Origin: DATJHM01 sp035493895
GTDB taxonomy: Bacteria; Chloroflexota; Ktedonobacteria; Ktedonobacterales; Ktedonobacteraceae
DNA length: 17,809 nt
NCBI GenBank assembly: GCA_035493895.1
Contig: DATJHM010000157.1
Coordinates: forward strand, 1 to 17,809
Direction: 5' to 3'
In this document: positions 6,700 through 13,505 of the stretch, piece after piece
How positions within the stretch are numbered: the first letter of the stretch is position 1
Layout of the letters: each line of letters begins with the position of its first letter
Made by a program: the position numbers and the translations under genes
Notes under the pieces: model-generated
Told to the model about the DNA's origin: nothing
The model's input: only the letters and a program-made list of their open reading frames with translations
The model's database searches: none

Positions 6700-7233
6700 A
6701 TGGAACGATATCAGACAATGAGAGCTTACTCAGCGGGTGGAGTCGTTTTTCGTCTTGCCTCCATGTCTACGGATCAGGCCTTCGCACTGGCGCAGTTCCC
6801 TTCAGATTTGCTCTCTTCAGAACCTGAAGAGATTGTGAGTATGGAAGTCGTTCTGGTTGGGCGCAGTCATGCTGGTATCTGGGCGTTACCCAAGGGTACT
6901 CCTCAGCCCGGCGAAACGGTCGAGCAGGTCGCATTGCGAGAGGCACAGGAAGAAACTGGCCTTCAGGTCCGTATCATTTCATATATAGGCAGCATCTCGT
7001 ATTCTTTTATCCGCGATCAGGTACGTTACCATAAACAGGTTCGCCACTATCTCCTTGAAGCCATAGGCGGCGATACCGCATTACACGACCATGAATACGA
7101 CCTGGTGGAGTGGTTCTCTCTGCATGAAGCCTGTCGACGGCTTACCTATCAGAATGAAGTTCATATCCTGTATCAGGCCGAAGAATTACTACAGCGCTGG
7201 TTACAATATCAGCGTAAGGAAGGACTGAAATAG
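6700..7233 (+). CDS. Nudix hydrolase
   Basis: Hydrolase of a nucleoside diphosphate linked to another group, or a related substrate. Numbered from the ATG at 6700, the complete Nudix box runs from Gly66 to Leu88: Gly, five residues, Glu, seven residues, Arg-Glu, then Ala-Gln-Glu-Glu-Thr-Gly-Leu. All metal-binding glutamates are present. The fold begins at RAYSAGGVVFR. Between that first strand and the box is an insert of about 30 residues (around LASMSTDQAF to EEIVSMEV) absent from compact MutT-type proteins. The frame opens at 6676, but that ATG has no room for a ribosome binding site; the ATG at 6700 has AGAGAGGG 13 bases upstream, and an ATG at 6718 is also possible. First gene of a three-gene operon; the next starts 4 bases after its stop. 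Substrate unknown. Confidence 0.9.
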   Translation: MERYQTMRAYSAGGVVFRLASMSTDQAFALAQFPSDLLSSEPEEIVSMEVVLVGRSHAGIWALPKGTPQPGETVEQVALREAQEETGLQVRIISYIGSISYSFIRDQVRYHKQVRHYLLEAIGGDTALHDHEYDLVEWFSLHEACRRLTYQNEVHILYQAEELLQRWLQYQRKEGLK

Positions 7234-7237
7234 CGCT

Positions 7238-7579
7238 ATGCAGCAAACGCAGCCACGCTATCGACTGAGTCGGCGCATCCTCTTCCCATATAGCGGCGAA
7301 GATGTACTGACACCCAGGCAGGCTCTTCGTGTTATCACGGCCTGGATGCTGACATTTCCCGTCTCTATGGCACTCTTTACACTGATTGTCGCATTTGCCA
7401 GTAATCTCTCCTGGCAAAAAACTCTTTTCCTGCTCCTGGTGGTTTTCCTCTTTGGAGCATTTGTCTTTGGTATGTTGGCCTGGTTATCGGTCAGCATGAA
7501 TAATCGTGCCGCCCGCTTCAGGCAGCAGCGTCTCGCTGCAAGGACCAACAACACCAGTGGAGGTAGGTATGGATCTTAG
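7238..7579 (+). CDS. Small membrane protein with two transmembrane helices
   Basis: A 113-residue protein not assigned to a family. It has a basic N-terminus (RYRLSRRILFPY), two hydrophobic helices at about 32-55 and 61-86 joined by a very short turn (NLSWQK), and a basic C-terminal tail (NNRAARFRQQRLAAR). The charge pattern predicts both ends in the cytoplasm with a tight external hairpin. The ATG lies 4 bases after the Nudix stop, with AAGGAAGGA about 13 bases before it, and the gene's end overlaps the start of the MEDS gene by 11 bases. Such tight packing supports a real gene co-translated with both neighbours. It could anchor or modulate one of them at the membrane, but no domain supports a specific function. 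Confidence 0.75.
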   Translation: MQQTQPRYRLSRRILFPYSGEDVLTPRQALRVITAWMLTFPVSMALFTLIVAFASNLSWQKTLFLLLVVFLFGAFVFGMLAWLSVSMNNRAARFRQQRLAARTNNTSGGRYGS

Positions 7580-8219
7580 CGTTGAAGGTAAATCTGAGCG
7601 TATTCCCCCCGGCTCGCATATCTGCCAGCTTTATAGCAAAGTCACAGAAATACCCGGTGTGACGGCACGTCTTATGCGCGTCGGTCTTTCGCTCTCTGAA
7701 AAATGTCTCTTTGCGGCTTCTCCTGCTCAGGTGAAAGAACTGAAGGAAGAGCTCCGCAAACTCCAGGTAGATGTCGATGCCCTTCTCTCTTCCGGGCAAC
7801 TCGTTCTCTATGAGGAACGCGAAACCTTCCTTGCCAATGGGAAACGCTTCGACCCCTATTTCCTGCTCTCTTCCCACCAGACGTTTATCGCGCAAGCACT
7901 TCGGGAAGGCTGGCAGGCTGTACGCATCTCTATTGATATGACGTGGCTTGCTAAAGATATCGCAACTCCTGAGCAAATTCTCAAATATGAAGCTGCTTCT
8001 GATGCTGTTTTTACTTTCCAGAATGCACCGATTATTGCCCTCATGCACTATGATCACAGCAAGCTTTTGCCAAGTCTGGTCGTCGAAATGCTCAAATTAC
8101 ATCCTATTTCGGTTGTGGGCAAATATATCAAACGCAATCCCTTCTACTTGAACTCAGAACAATACTTGCTCAAAATACTCCGTATCTCTAAAGAGAAGGG
8201 CAACAATTCGGTCTCATAA
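7569..8219 (+). CDS. Stand-alone MEDS-domain (DcmR-like) sensory protein
   Basis: A 216-residue protein that is essentially one MEDS domain, the sensory module named from methanogens/methylotrophs and DcmR. The opening IPPGSHICQLYSK (12-24) matches the usual start of this domain. Then come VGLSLSEKCLFAAS, DVDALLSSGQLVLY (68-81), ETFLANGKRFDP, the segment GWQAVRISIDMTW (114-126), KYEA and ALMHYDHSKL (157-166), ending at LHPISVV. MEDS domains are related to RecA-like folds and usually precede kinase or DNA-binding domains; here no output domain follows, so it probably acts through a partner. The ATG at 7569 is chosen because GGAGG lies 5 bases upstream; a GTG at 7506 would add 21 residues lying wholly inside the membrane-protein gene. 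Last gene of the operon, followed by a strong terminator. Confidence 0.85.
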   Translation: MDLSVEGKSERIPPGSHICQLYSKVTEIPGVTARLMRVGLSLSEKCLFAASPAQVKELKEELRKLQVDVDALLSSGQLVLYEERETFLANGKRFDPYFLLSSHQTFIAQALREGWQAVRISIDMTWLAKDIATPEQILKYEAASDAVFTFQNAPIIALMHYDHSKLLPSLVVEMLKLHPISVVGKYIKRNPFYLNSEQYLLKILRISKEKGNNSVS

Positions 8220-8222
8220 TTA

Positions 8223-8269
8223 CACGAGGCGGGGCGGTTTTTTCGCCGCCCCTTTTTCTTCTCCTCGTG
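8223..8269 (+). terminator. Intrinsic terminator nested in an outer stem
   Basis: The core hairpin pairs ggggcgg (8231-8237) with ccgcccc (8246-8252) and is followed by TTTTTCTT, a classical terminator for the Nudix-MEDS operon. A second perfect 7-bp pair, cacgagg (8223-8229) with cctcgtg (8263-8269), encloses both hairpin and T-run. The minus strand has no T-run after the stem, so it should not work as well for the convergent AIM24 gene. Confidence 0.85.
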
Positions 8270-8277
8270 CTACGTTT

Positions 8278-9243
8278 TTAGCTATTAAACAGGTTGCCCA
8301 GGTTCAGATTATTCTGACCTCCTGCCTGTTGTGCACCTTCAGGAGCTGGTGGATGATAGGTCATTGACTGAATCCCGATGCGTCCGGGGCCTGTAAAACG
8401 GTTCATGATGATCGATGCACCCGCGAAGAAGCCGCCAATTGCACCGAATAGACCACCACCACGCTGCGATCCAGCCACGGAAGTGACGGTCATCTGCACC
8501 GAGGGGTCTTTCCACAACCACGCTCCCGGCTCCACATCCAACGTCTCTCCCGGGGCCAGCATTTTCTCGAAGACGTTCCCATACCCATGCAAGAGCAGCA
8601 TCCCTTCTCCACCCATTGCCGTAAACTGATCGACAAATAAACCTGTGCGGCTGAAGAGAATATTCGCTGCTCCCTGCACAAAGGTATATCCATAGTCGAT
8701 ATTGCCGGTCGCTACCAGAAACTGATGCTCTCTGACCTCGACCATCTGTCCCGGCTGGAGACGCAACGCCACGATCTGCCCTACCGAATCACGCGAGAAG
8801 GAGATGTTTCCTGGTCCCTGGGCTTCTGTAATAAATACCTGTAAGCCTGCAAAAAAACGACGAGCCGCTCCCTGCAACGACTTAAAGCCGATCTGCACAC
8901 CGGGATGTTTCCATAGCAGAATATGATGCTCGAAGTAAACAGTCATCTGATTCCCCAGCATAATATCTACGACCGGAACCAGTTCTCCATCGATGGTAAT
9001 CGTCATATCAGCCACATGCAGCGGCCCTTTCGGATTGTGCAATTCGGCCTTCGGCACCGCATTACCAAACATGCTATTGGAATACTCTTCATACTGATTG
9101 GGCGGCGCATATGCCCCCTGAGGAGGCTGATTATACTGGCCTGCTGGTGGTGGAGGTGGTGGAGTGCCCTGCACTGGCTTTCCACAAACTCCACAGAACT
9201 TTACACCATCGGCTACCTGACTATGACAATTAGGACAAACCAC
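8278..9243 (-). CDS. AIM24 family protein with N-terminal zinc ribbon
   Basis: A 321-residue soluble protein in three parts. Residues 1-22 form a zinc ribbon with Cys3, Cys6, Cys17 and Cys20 (CPNCHSQVADGVKFCGVCGK). Residues 26-60 are a Pro/Tyr/Gln-rich linker. Residues 75-298 are an AIM24 (TraT-like beta-barrel) domain with repeated glycine-rich motifs such as GPGNISFSRDSVGQIVAL, FVATGNIDYGY-like strands and FTGPGRIGIQSM. AIM24 is named for a yeast mitochondrial protein; bacterial members are common but of unclear function. Translation starts at a GTG (9243): a perfect AAGGAGGT lies 5 bases before it, and an out-of-frame ATG 4 bases upstream opens only a five-codon frame. It appears monocistronic with its own promoter. 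Confidence 0.88.
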   Translation of the reverse strand: MVCPNCHSQVADGVKFCGVCGKPVQGTPPPPPPAGQYNQPPQGAYAPPNQYEEYSNSMFGNAVPKAELHNPKGPLHVADMTITIDGELVPVVDIMLGNQMTVYFEHHILLWKHPGVQIGFKSLQGAARRFFAGLQVFITEAQGPGNISFSRDSVGQIVALRLQPGQMVEVREHQFLVATGNIDYGYTFVQGAANILFSRTGLFVDQFTAMGGEGMLLLHGYGNVFEKMLAPGETLDVEPGAWLWKDPSVQMTVTSVAGSQRGGGLFGAIGGFFAGASIIMNRFTGPGRIGIQSMTYHPPAPEGAQQAGGQNNLNLGNLFNS

Positions 9244-9285
9244 GCATGACCTCCTTGTGTCTCATAAAGCACAATGCTAGTGCTG

Positions 9286-9314
9286 ATCATAACAGCAATT
9301 CAATCTCCGCACAA
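9286..9314 (-). promoter_or_regulatory. Predicted promoter for the AIM24 gene
   Basis: On the minus strand TTGTGC (9309-9314) and TATGAT (9286-9291) are separated by 17 bases. An inverted repeat agcac-aatgcta-gtgct (9268-9284) covers the predicted transcription start and could be an operator or a 5' hairpin. The -35 is weak and the -10 good. Confidence 0.45.
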
Positions 9315-9574
9315 GTTGAGACGAGGCCATACTTCAATACAACCTCATCTTTCTTATACATGCATCGCTGCTAAAAATAATCGCTCTTAAACGCCTCATC
9401 GCAAGGCTGTTCTCTATTCACTATTAAGAACGCAACACAAAGGCGAAATTCAAGCGTCCAGATGAAACGAAAGAGAGTTGGGGATCTATCACGAACAGGG
9501 CATGCTCGATGAGTGGATATCATGATCATGGAGAAAATTCCGCATTGATCGGTCTTATAAAGTATCTATACGCA

Positions 9575-9602
9575 GGGCACTGACCAGAAGTGATCAGCGC
9601 CC
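9575..9602 (-). terminator. 12-bp hairpin 12 bases after ftsK
   Basis: Arms 9575-9586 and 9591-9602 flank a four-base loop. Read as minus-strand RNA the stem is continuous with two G-U pairs; read as plus-strand RNA the same positions become A-C mismatches. The structure is therefore specific to the ftsK transcript. No U-run follows, so efficient intrinsic termination is uncertain. Confidence 0.5.
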
Positions 9603-9614
9603 CTTATGCATTCG

Positions 9615-12600
9615 TTATTCGTTGTTTTCATCGACATAGCGGCGAGACCGACGGGGAGGCGGCGCTGTACGACTGATGTCGGCCTGTTGCTTACGCAAAA
9701 ATTCATCCCGCGCCTTCTCTTCCTCCATAATATCTGCCACCTCTTCGACCATCGTGCGGCTGCCCGGGTCATCGTTCTGATCCAATATCTCGCGTGAACG
9801 CCCGCCGCCCTCGGCATGCCCGATGATCCCATGATCTTCCAGCAGATCTATCAGCCGAGCCGCACGGGAATAGCCTATGCGCAATCGACGCTGAAGCAGC
9901 GAGATGGAGGCTTTTCCGTATTCTCGTACGACCTCTTCCGCTTTATCCAGCAGATCATCATCCAGCTCAAATTCATCGACCGGCTCGTCTTTCACTTCCC
10001 ACCCCGGCTCGACGCTCGGAATCACGTCCTCAACATTCGCACCAACGCCCGCGACCGCCTCTGCATGCGCGATAATCTGATCTTTCCAATATTCTACCAG
10101 CGCCTGTGCCTCTTCATCCGCAAGAAATGCGCCCTGAATGCGCTCGGGCCGCCCGGCATCGGCTGGCAGGTAGAGCATATCGCCTCGCCCAAGCAAACGC
10201 TCTGCTCCCCCCATATCGATAATCGTGCGTGAGTCAACCTGGGAGCTAACCATAAACGAGATGCGCGTTGGAATATTGGCCTTGATCAGACCCGTGATGA
10301 CATCAACACTTGGACGCTGCGTGGCCACAACAAGATGGATGCCCGTCGCGCGAGCTAACTGCGCCAGACGGCAGATCATGCCCTCAACTTCTTCCGGGGC
10401 CGCCATCATTAAATCTGCCAGCTCGTCGATGATAATGACAATTGCCGGTAGGTTGTTCAGCGAGGTATCGCCACGCGCAATCTTTTCCAGCCGCAGCTTA
10501 CGATAGCCATCCAGATTGCGTACGCCCAGTTGCGAGAAGAGCCGGTAGCGCCGCTCCATTTCGCTAATCGCATTTTTCAGCAGCGGCACGACCTTCTCAA
10601 CCTCGGTCACCACTGGCGAGAGCAGATGCGGAATGCCATTGTACATGCTCAATTCGACCATCTTTGGGTCGACCATGAGCAAGCGCACATCGTCCGGCGT
10701 CGCCTGTGTCAGAATACTGGCGATAATCGTGTTGACACAGACACTTTTGCCCGATCCTGTCGCTCCCGCGATGAGCAGGTGCGGCATGCGCGCCAGATCG
10801 CCAACGCGCACCAGGCCAGCCACGTCTTTGCCCAGGCCCATCGCAAGCTTTGATTTCGCTTTTGCGGCCAGATATTCTTTGCTCTCCAGCACCTCACGCA
10901 ATGTCACCAGGCGACTATTCTTATTCGGTATCTCTACGCCGATATAGGGACGACCGGGGACGGGAGCCTCCATACGAATCGTCTTGGCCTCTAAGACCAG
11001 TGCCAGATCATTTTGCAGCGCCATAATTCGGCTCACACGTGTACGCGTCTCATAGATCAGGTTACCCGCAGCATCCCGCACCGGAACCATCTTGCCGGAC
11101 TTCTCATCCAGCCTCATCTCTGGCTTCCCGGTAGGACGAATACCGAAACGGATGATCGTTGGGCCAATGCTGATATCCTCCTGGCGCACCTCGGCATCGA
11201 CGCGAAAGCTCCGCAACGTCTCATGAATGGTCTGAGCCAGCAACGATGTATCATCACCCAGACGCTGCAACTTTACCTCATCTGCTCTATTGAGTAGATC
11301 TGTTCCCGGCAATCTCCAGGGTGAGCTAATTTGTGGCAACATAATCGAACCAACCTGCTCCTGCACCACCTTTTGCCGCGATCTGGTCTTCCCACCAGGT
11401 AGCAGTGGATTAGGAGGCAATGGCTCCATATTATTCTGCTGCTTAATAATCAGTTTGTCCTGGTGAGCGCTTTGCTCACCACCCTTCACAAAAGGGAGCG
11501 ACTCCTGCCTGACACCTCGCACCGCCGCAACATGTTCATCAAGATCAATTGCTTTGGGAACACGAGGACCACGCGGAACGGAGCCAATCTCTTGCTTATG
11601 CAGATTGATATCATTTAACGGATCATAGTCCTCATCTGGCTCAAACTCAGGATCAAACTCAATAGAACCATCGTCCAGATCCTGGTCCTCATCAGCAAAA
11701 AATTGCGAGGCTGCGTCCTCCGGCTCCAGCTCCGGCTCTATAATATCGTCATCCTGAATTGGACGCCGGGCTCTCCAGGTCTTACGACCCGCCGCCTGCT
11801 CAAGCGGCGACTCAACCTCTACTGTCTCCATACCATGCGTATAGCGGCTATAACGGGGACGCTGCCCAAGAAAGAGTTGCTCCTGACCATCAGCATCAGC
11901 ATCAGCATCATCCAGTGCTCCCTGCTGTGCTACGGGCTCTTCCGGCGGCTCACCGATCAAACGCATCACCAGTTCGGCCACCATTAAGATGTGACCAAAG
12001 GTAATACGGAACGTCACAATCACGCTCAACAGTAAGAGGCCCAGAACCAGGATATGCTGCGCCGCCGCTGGCCAACCAAGCAACGGATTTACCAGCAATT
12101 CTGCCAGGATACCAACCGGTCTGCCAATAATCAGACGGCTCTCGATTAAAACAAGCAACCAGATACAGATAATACCGAGCACCATTGACCAGCGAATTAT
12201 TGGCTGATTGCGAATCCCTTCAATCAGGCGAATCAGAGCAAAAGCGACCAGGCCGAGCGCGAACGGATAAGCAGACCAGCCAAGGAAGGCTAGCAGAAAG
12301 GTATTCAACCAGCCTAGCATCGATGAATGCTGAAAAATAGTCAATGAGCCAAAAGCTAAAAGCGATAGAAACAGAAAAACGCTTCCCCACACCCGCTGCT
12401 GATACTGTGGCTCCAGAGAGTTCCATTTATCCGACATCCATTTAATCAATTGGACATCCCTGGATGCGTTTGAAGGAGAACCAGAAGACGACGAATTACG
12501 CCCCGCTGCATTCCCGGGACGCGTTGATGAGGCACCTCTTCTACTTGCGGAACCCTGCGTAGACTTCCCTCGCTGGCTCGACTGGCTCGACTGGCGCGAA

Positions 12601-12791
12601 GAAGAGCTCCCTCGACCAGATGACTGCCTGCCACCAGACGCATTAGTACGCTGCTCCACGCGGGCACTCTGAATACTCTGCGAGCCAACGCTACCGGCAG
12701 CTCTACTCACACGTGAGGAGCCTTGTGCGATACTCGGCACAACACGCCCATTGGGACGTCTGCCATTATTTCTCGGGTCACTGCCCGCCAT
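9615..12791 (-). CDS. ftsK: DNA translocase FtsK/SpoIIIE
   Basis: Septum-anchored hexameric ATPase that pumps chromosomal DNA during division. Numbered from the chosen start (1058 residues): a Ser/Arg/Gln-rich basic tail (1-115); four transmembrane helices at about 137-154, 163-187, 200-220 and 240-262; an acidic linker (about 290-400); then the motor with Walker A GATGSGKS (676-683) and Walker B IVIIIDE ending at Asp789-Glu790, plus ATQRPSVDVITG and RISFMVSSQVDSRTI. The gamma winged helix (about 944-1004, LLQRRLRIGYSRAARLIDLL) recognises orienting DNA motifs. A charged tail of about 50 residues follows. The start is the ATG at 12791, because AAGGAGG lies 8 bases upstream; an in-frame TTG at 12809 would place the ribosome binding site inside the gene. 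The four-helix form resembles SpoIIIE-type proteins. Confidence 0.97.
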   Translation of the reverse strand: MAGSDPRNNGRRPNGRVVPSIAQGSSRVSRAAGSVGSQSIQSARVEQRTNASGGRQSSGRGSSSSRQSSQSSQRGKSTQGSASRRGASSTRPGNAAGRNSSSSGSPSNASRDVQLIKWMSDKWNSLEPQYQQRVWGSVFLFLSLLAFGSLTIFQHSSMLGWLNTFLLAFLGWSAYPFALGLVAFALIRLIEGIRNQPIIRWSMVLGIICIWLLVLIESRLIIGRPVGILAELLVNPLLGWPAAAQHILVLGLLLLSVIVTFRITFGHILMVAELVMRLIGEPPEEPVAQQGALDDADADADGQEQLFLGQRPRYSRYTHGMETVEVESPLEQAAGRKTWRARRPIQDDDIIEPELEPEDAASQFFADEDQDLDDGSIEFDPEFEPDEDYDPLNDINLHKQEIGSVPRGPRVPKAIDLDEHVAAVRGVRQESLPFVKGGEQSAHQDKLIIKQQNNMEPLPPNPLLPGGKTRSRQKVVQEQVGSIMLPQISSPWRLPGTDLLNRADEVKLQRLGDDTSLLAQTIHETLRSFRVDAEVRQEDISIGPTIIRFGIRPTGKPEMRLDEKSGKMVPVRDAAGNLIYETRTRVSRIMALQNDLALVLEAKTIRMEAPVPGRPYIGVEIPNKNSRLVTLREVLESKEYLAAKAKSKLAMGLGKDVAGLVRVGDLARMPHLLIAGATGSGKSVCVNTIIASILTQATPDDVRLLMVDPKMVELSMYNGIPHLLSPVVTEVEKVVPLLKNAISEMERRYRLFSQLGVRNLDGYRKLRLEKIARGDTSLNNLPAIVIIIDELADLMMAAPEEVEGMICRLAQLARATGIHLVVATQRPSVDVITGLIKANIPTRISFMVSSQVDSRTIIDMGGAERLLGRGDMLYLPADAGRPERIQGAFLADEEAQALVEYWKDQIIAHAEAVAGVGANVEDVIPSVEPGWEVKDEPVDEFELDDDLLDKAEEVVREYGKASISLLQRRLRIGYSRAARLIDLLEDHGIIGHAEGGGRSREILDQNDDPGSRTMVEEVADIMEEEKARDEFLRKQQADISRTAPPPRRSRRYVDENNE

Positions 12792-13126
12792 GCCGGTTTC
12801 CTCCTTCAAAAAGAGTAGACAACCGTATGATAGCGCAGATGTTCCATAGAAGCAATAGGCTAGAAAATACTTCTAACAGGTAAGCAGAACAAGACCTGTT
12901 TTGCCTGTAGCTTTTCACTGAATGCTGCTTCCCATGCGGAATAGTCATATCCTACATAGATCGATAATACAGGATGATTGCTTCTATCGCCTCAGCCCGA
13001 TATCCTCTCATTATTTCTAACGCCTTTATATATCGAATATATTCTATATAATAACATACGCTAGCTTATCCACTACGGTTGCTTGCACATAAAAAACGTT
13101 TCCAGCATAGAAAAGTTGTCCACCAC
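12792..13126. other. Gene-free stretch upstream of ftsK
   Basis: About 335 bases between ftsK and the small membrane-protein gene. Apart from the candidate ftsK promoter and an A/T-rich tract near 13030-13055 I see no supported feature. Short ORFs here lack ribosome binding sites. Confidence 0.55.
12827..12855 (-). promoter_or_regulatory. Candidate promoter for ftsK
   Basis: On the minus strand TTGCTT (12850-12855) and TATCAT (12827-12832) lie 17 bases apart, giving a leader of roughly 30 bases before the ribosome binding site AAGGAGG. The -10 is good, the -35 poor. Confidence 0.4.
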
Positions 13127-13243
13127 TTATTTACTCCAGACCCACCAGAGATGAGAATAATCGGTCATAAAAAACGCCACCATAATTACCATAATACAGA
13201 CGATAGCCAGTACGAACGTAAGCAATTTCTGCTTCGTGAACAT
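13127..13243 (-). CDS. Small single-helix membrane protein (38 residues)
   Basis: A very short gene. It reads MFTKQKLLTF followed by an unbroken hydrophobic run (residues about 7-25, including VLAIVCIMVIMVAFF), then MTDYSHLWWVWSK and a TAA stop. Two lysines precede the helix and an aromatic, tryptophan-rich segment follows, the usual pattern for a small inner-membrane protein with its N-terminus inside. GAGG lies 9 bases before the ATG at 13243, which supports translation. It points the same way as ftsK but is 335 bases upstream of it, so it is probably transcribed on its own. Neither family nor function is recognised. The chief doubt is that A/T-rich DNA gives hydrophobic ORFs by chance. Confidence 0.6.
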   Translation of the reverse strand: MFTKQKLLTFVLAIVCIMVIMVAFFMTDYSHLWWVWSK

Positions 13244-13300
13244 AAACTCTATCCTCAAATTTCACAGAATAAAAGCCCAATACCTTCTATAATATAACTG

Positions 13301-13315
13301 TTTCATACTATGAAA
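13301..13315. promoter_or_regulatory. Perfect inverted repeat between divergent genes
   Basis: The palindrome tttcat-act-atgaaa lies about 58 bases upstream of the small membrane-protein gene (minus) and about 70 bases upstream of the -35 box of the helical-repeat gene (plus). Its position suits a regulator site, but no regulator is identified. Confidence 0.35.
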
Positions 13316-13385
13316 TGGTAGGAATATGACTTTTCTCTCTTATACTTTTTTATGATCGATCTATCGTTTTGTGCTACGATAATCA

Positions 13386-13413
13386 TTGACAAAGAAAGAA
13401 AGATAAGTATGAT
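13386..13413 (+). promoter_or_regulatory. Predicted sigma70 promoter for the helical-repeat gene
   Basis: A consensus TTGACA (13386-13391) is followed after 16 bases by TATGAT (13408-13413), with an overlapping TATAGT at 13413-13418. The resulting leader is about 85 bases and ends in the ribosome binding site GGAGGA (13489-13494), 11 bases before the ATG. Confidence 0.6.
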
Positions 13414-13505
13414 ATAGTGACGTTCAGGCTTATTTCGCAGGGAATAACCTTTAGCGCATATTATACTGTATTTATTTATCGTCTTTATGGAGGAAATACA
13501 ACAAT

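Larger units (their letters stand above)
9244..9614. other. Gene-free stretch between ftsK and the AIM24 gene
   Basis: About 370 bases holding the AIM24 promoter at its right-hand start (9268-9314) and the ftsK 3' hairpin at 9575-9602. Between about 9320 and 9570 I see only short ORFs without ribosome binding sites and nothing else I can name. Confidence 0.6.

Noticed and set aside
13079..13297. A 72-residue plus-strand frame
   Set aside because: It has no ribosome binding site and is antisense to the better supported small membrane-protein gene.
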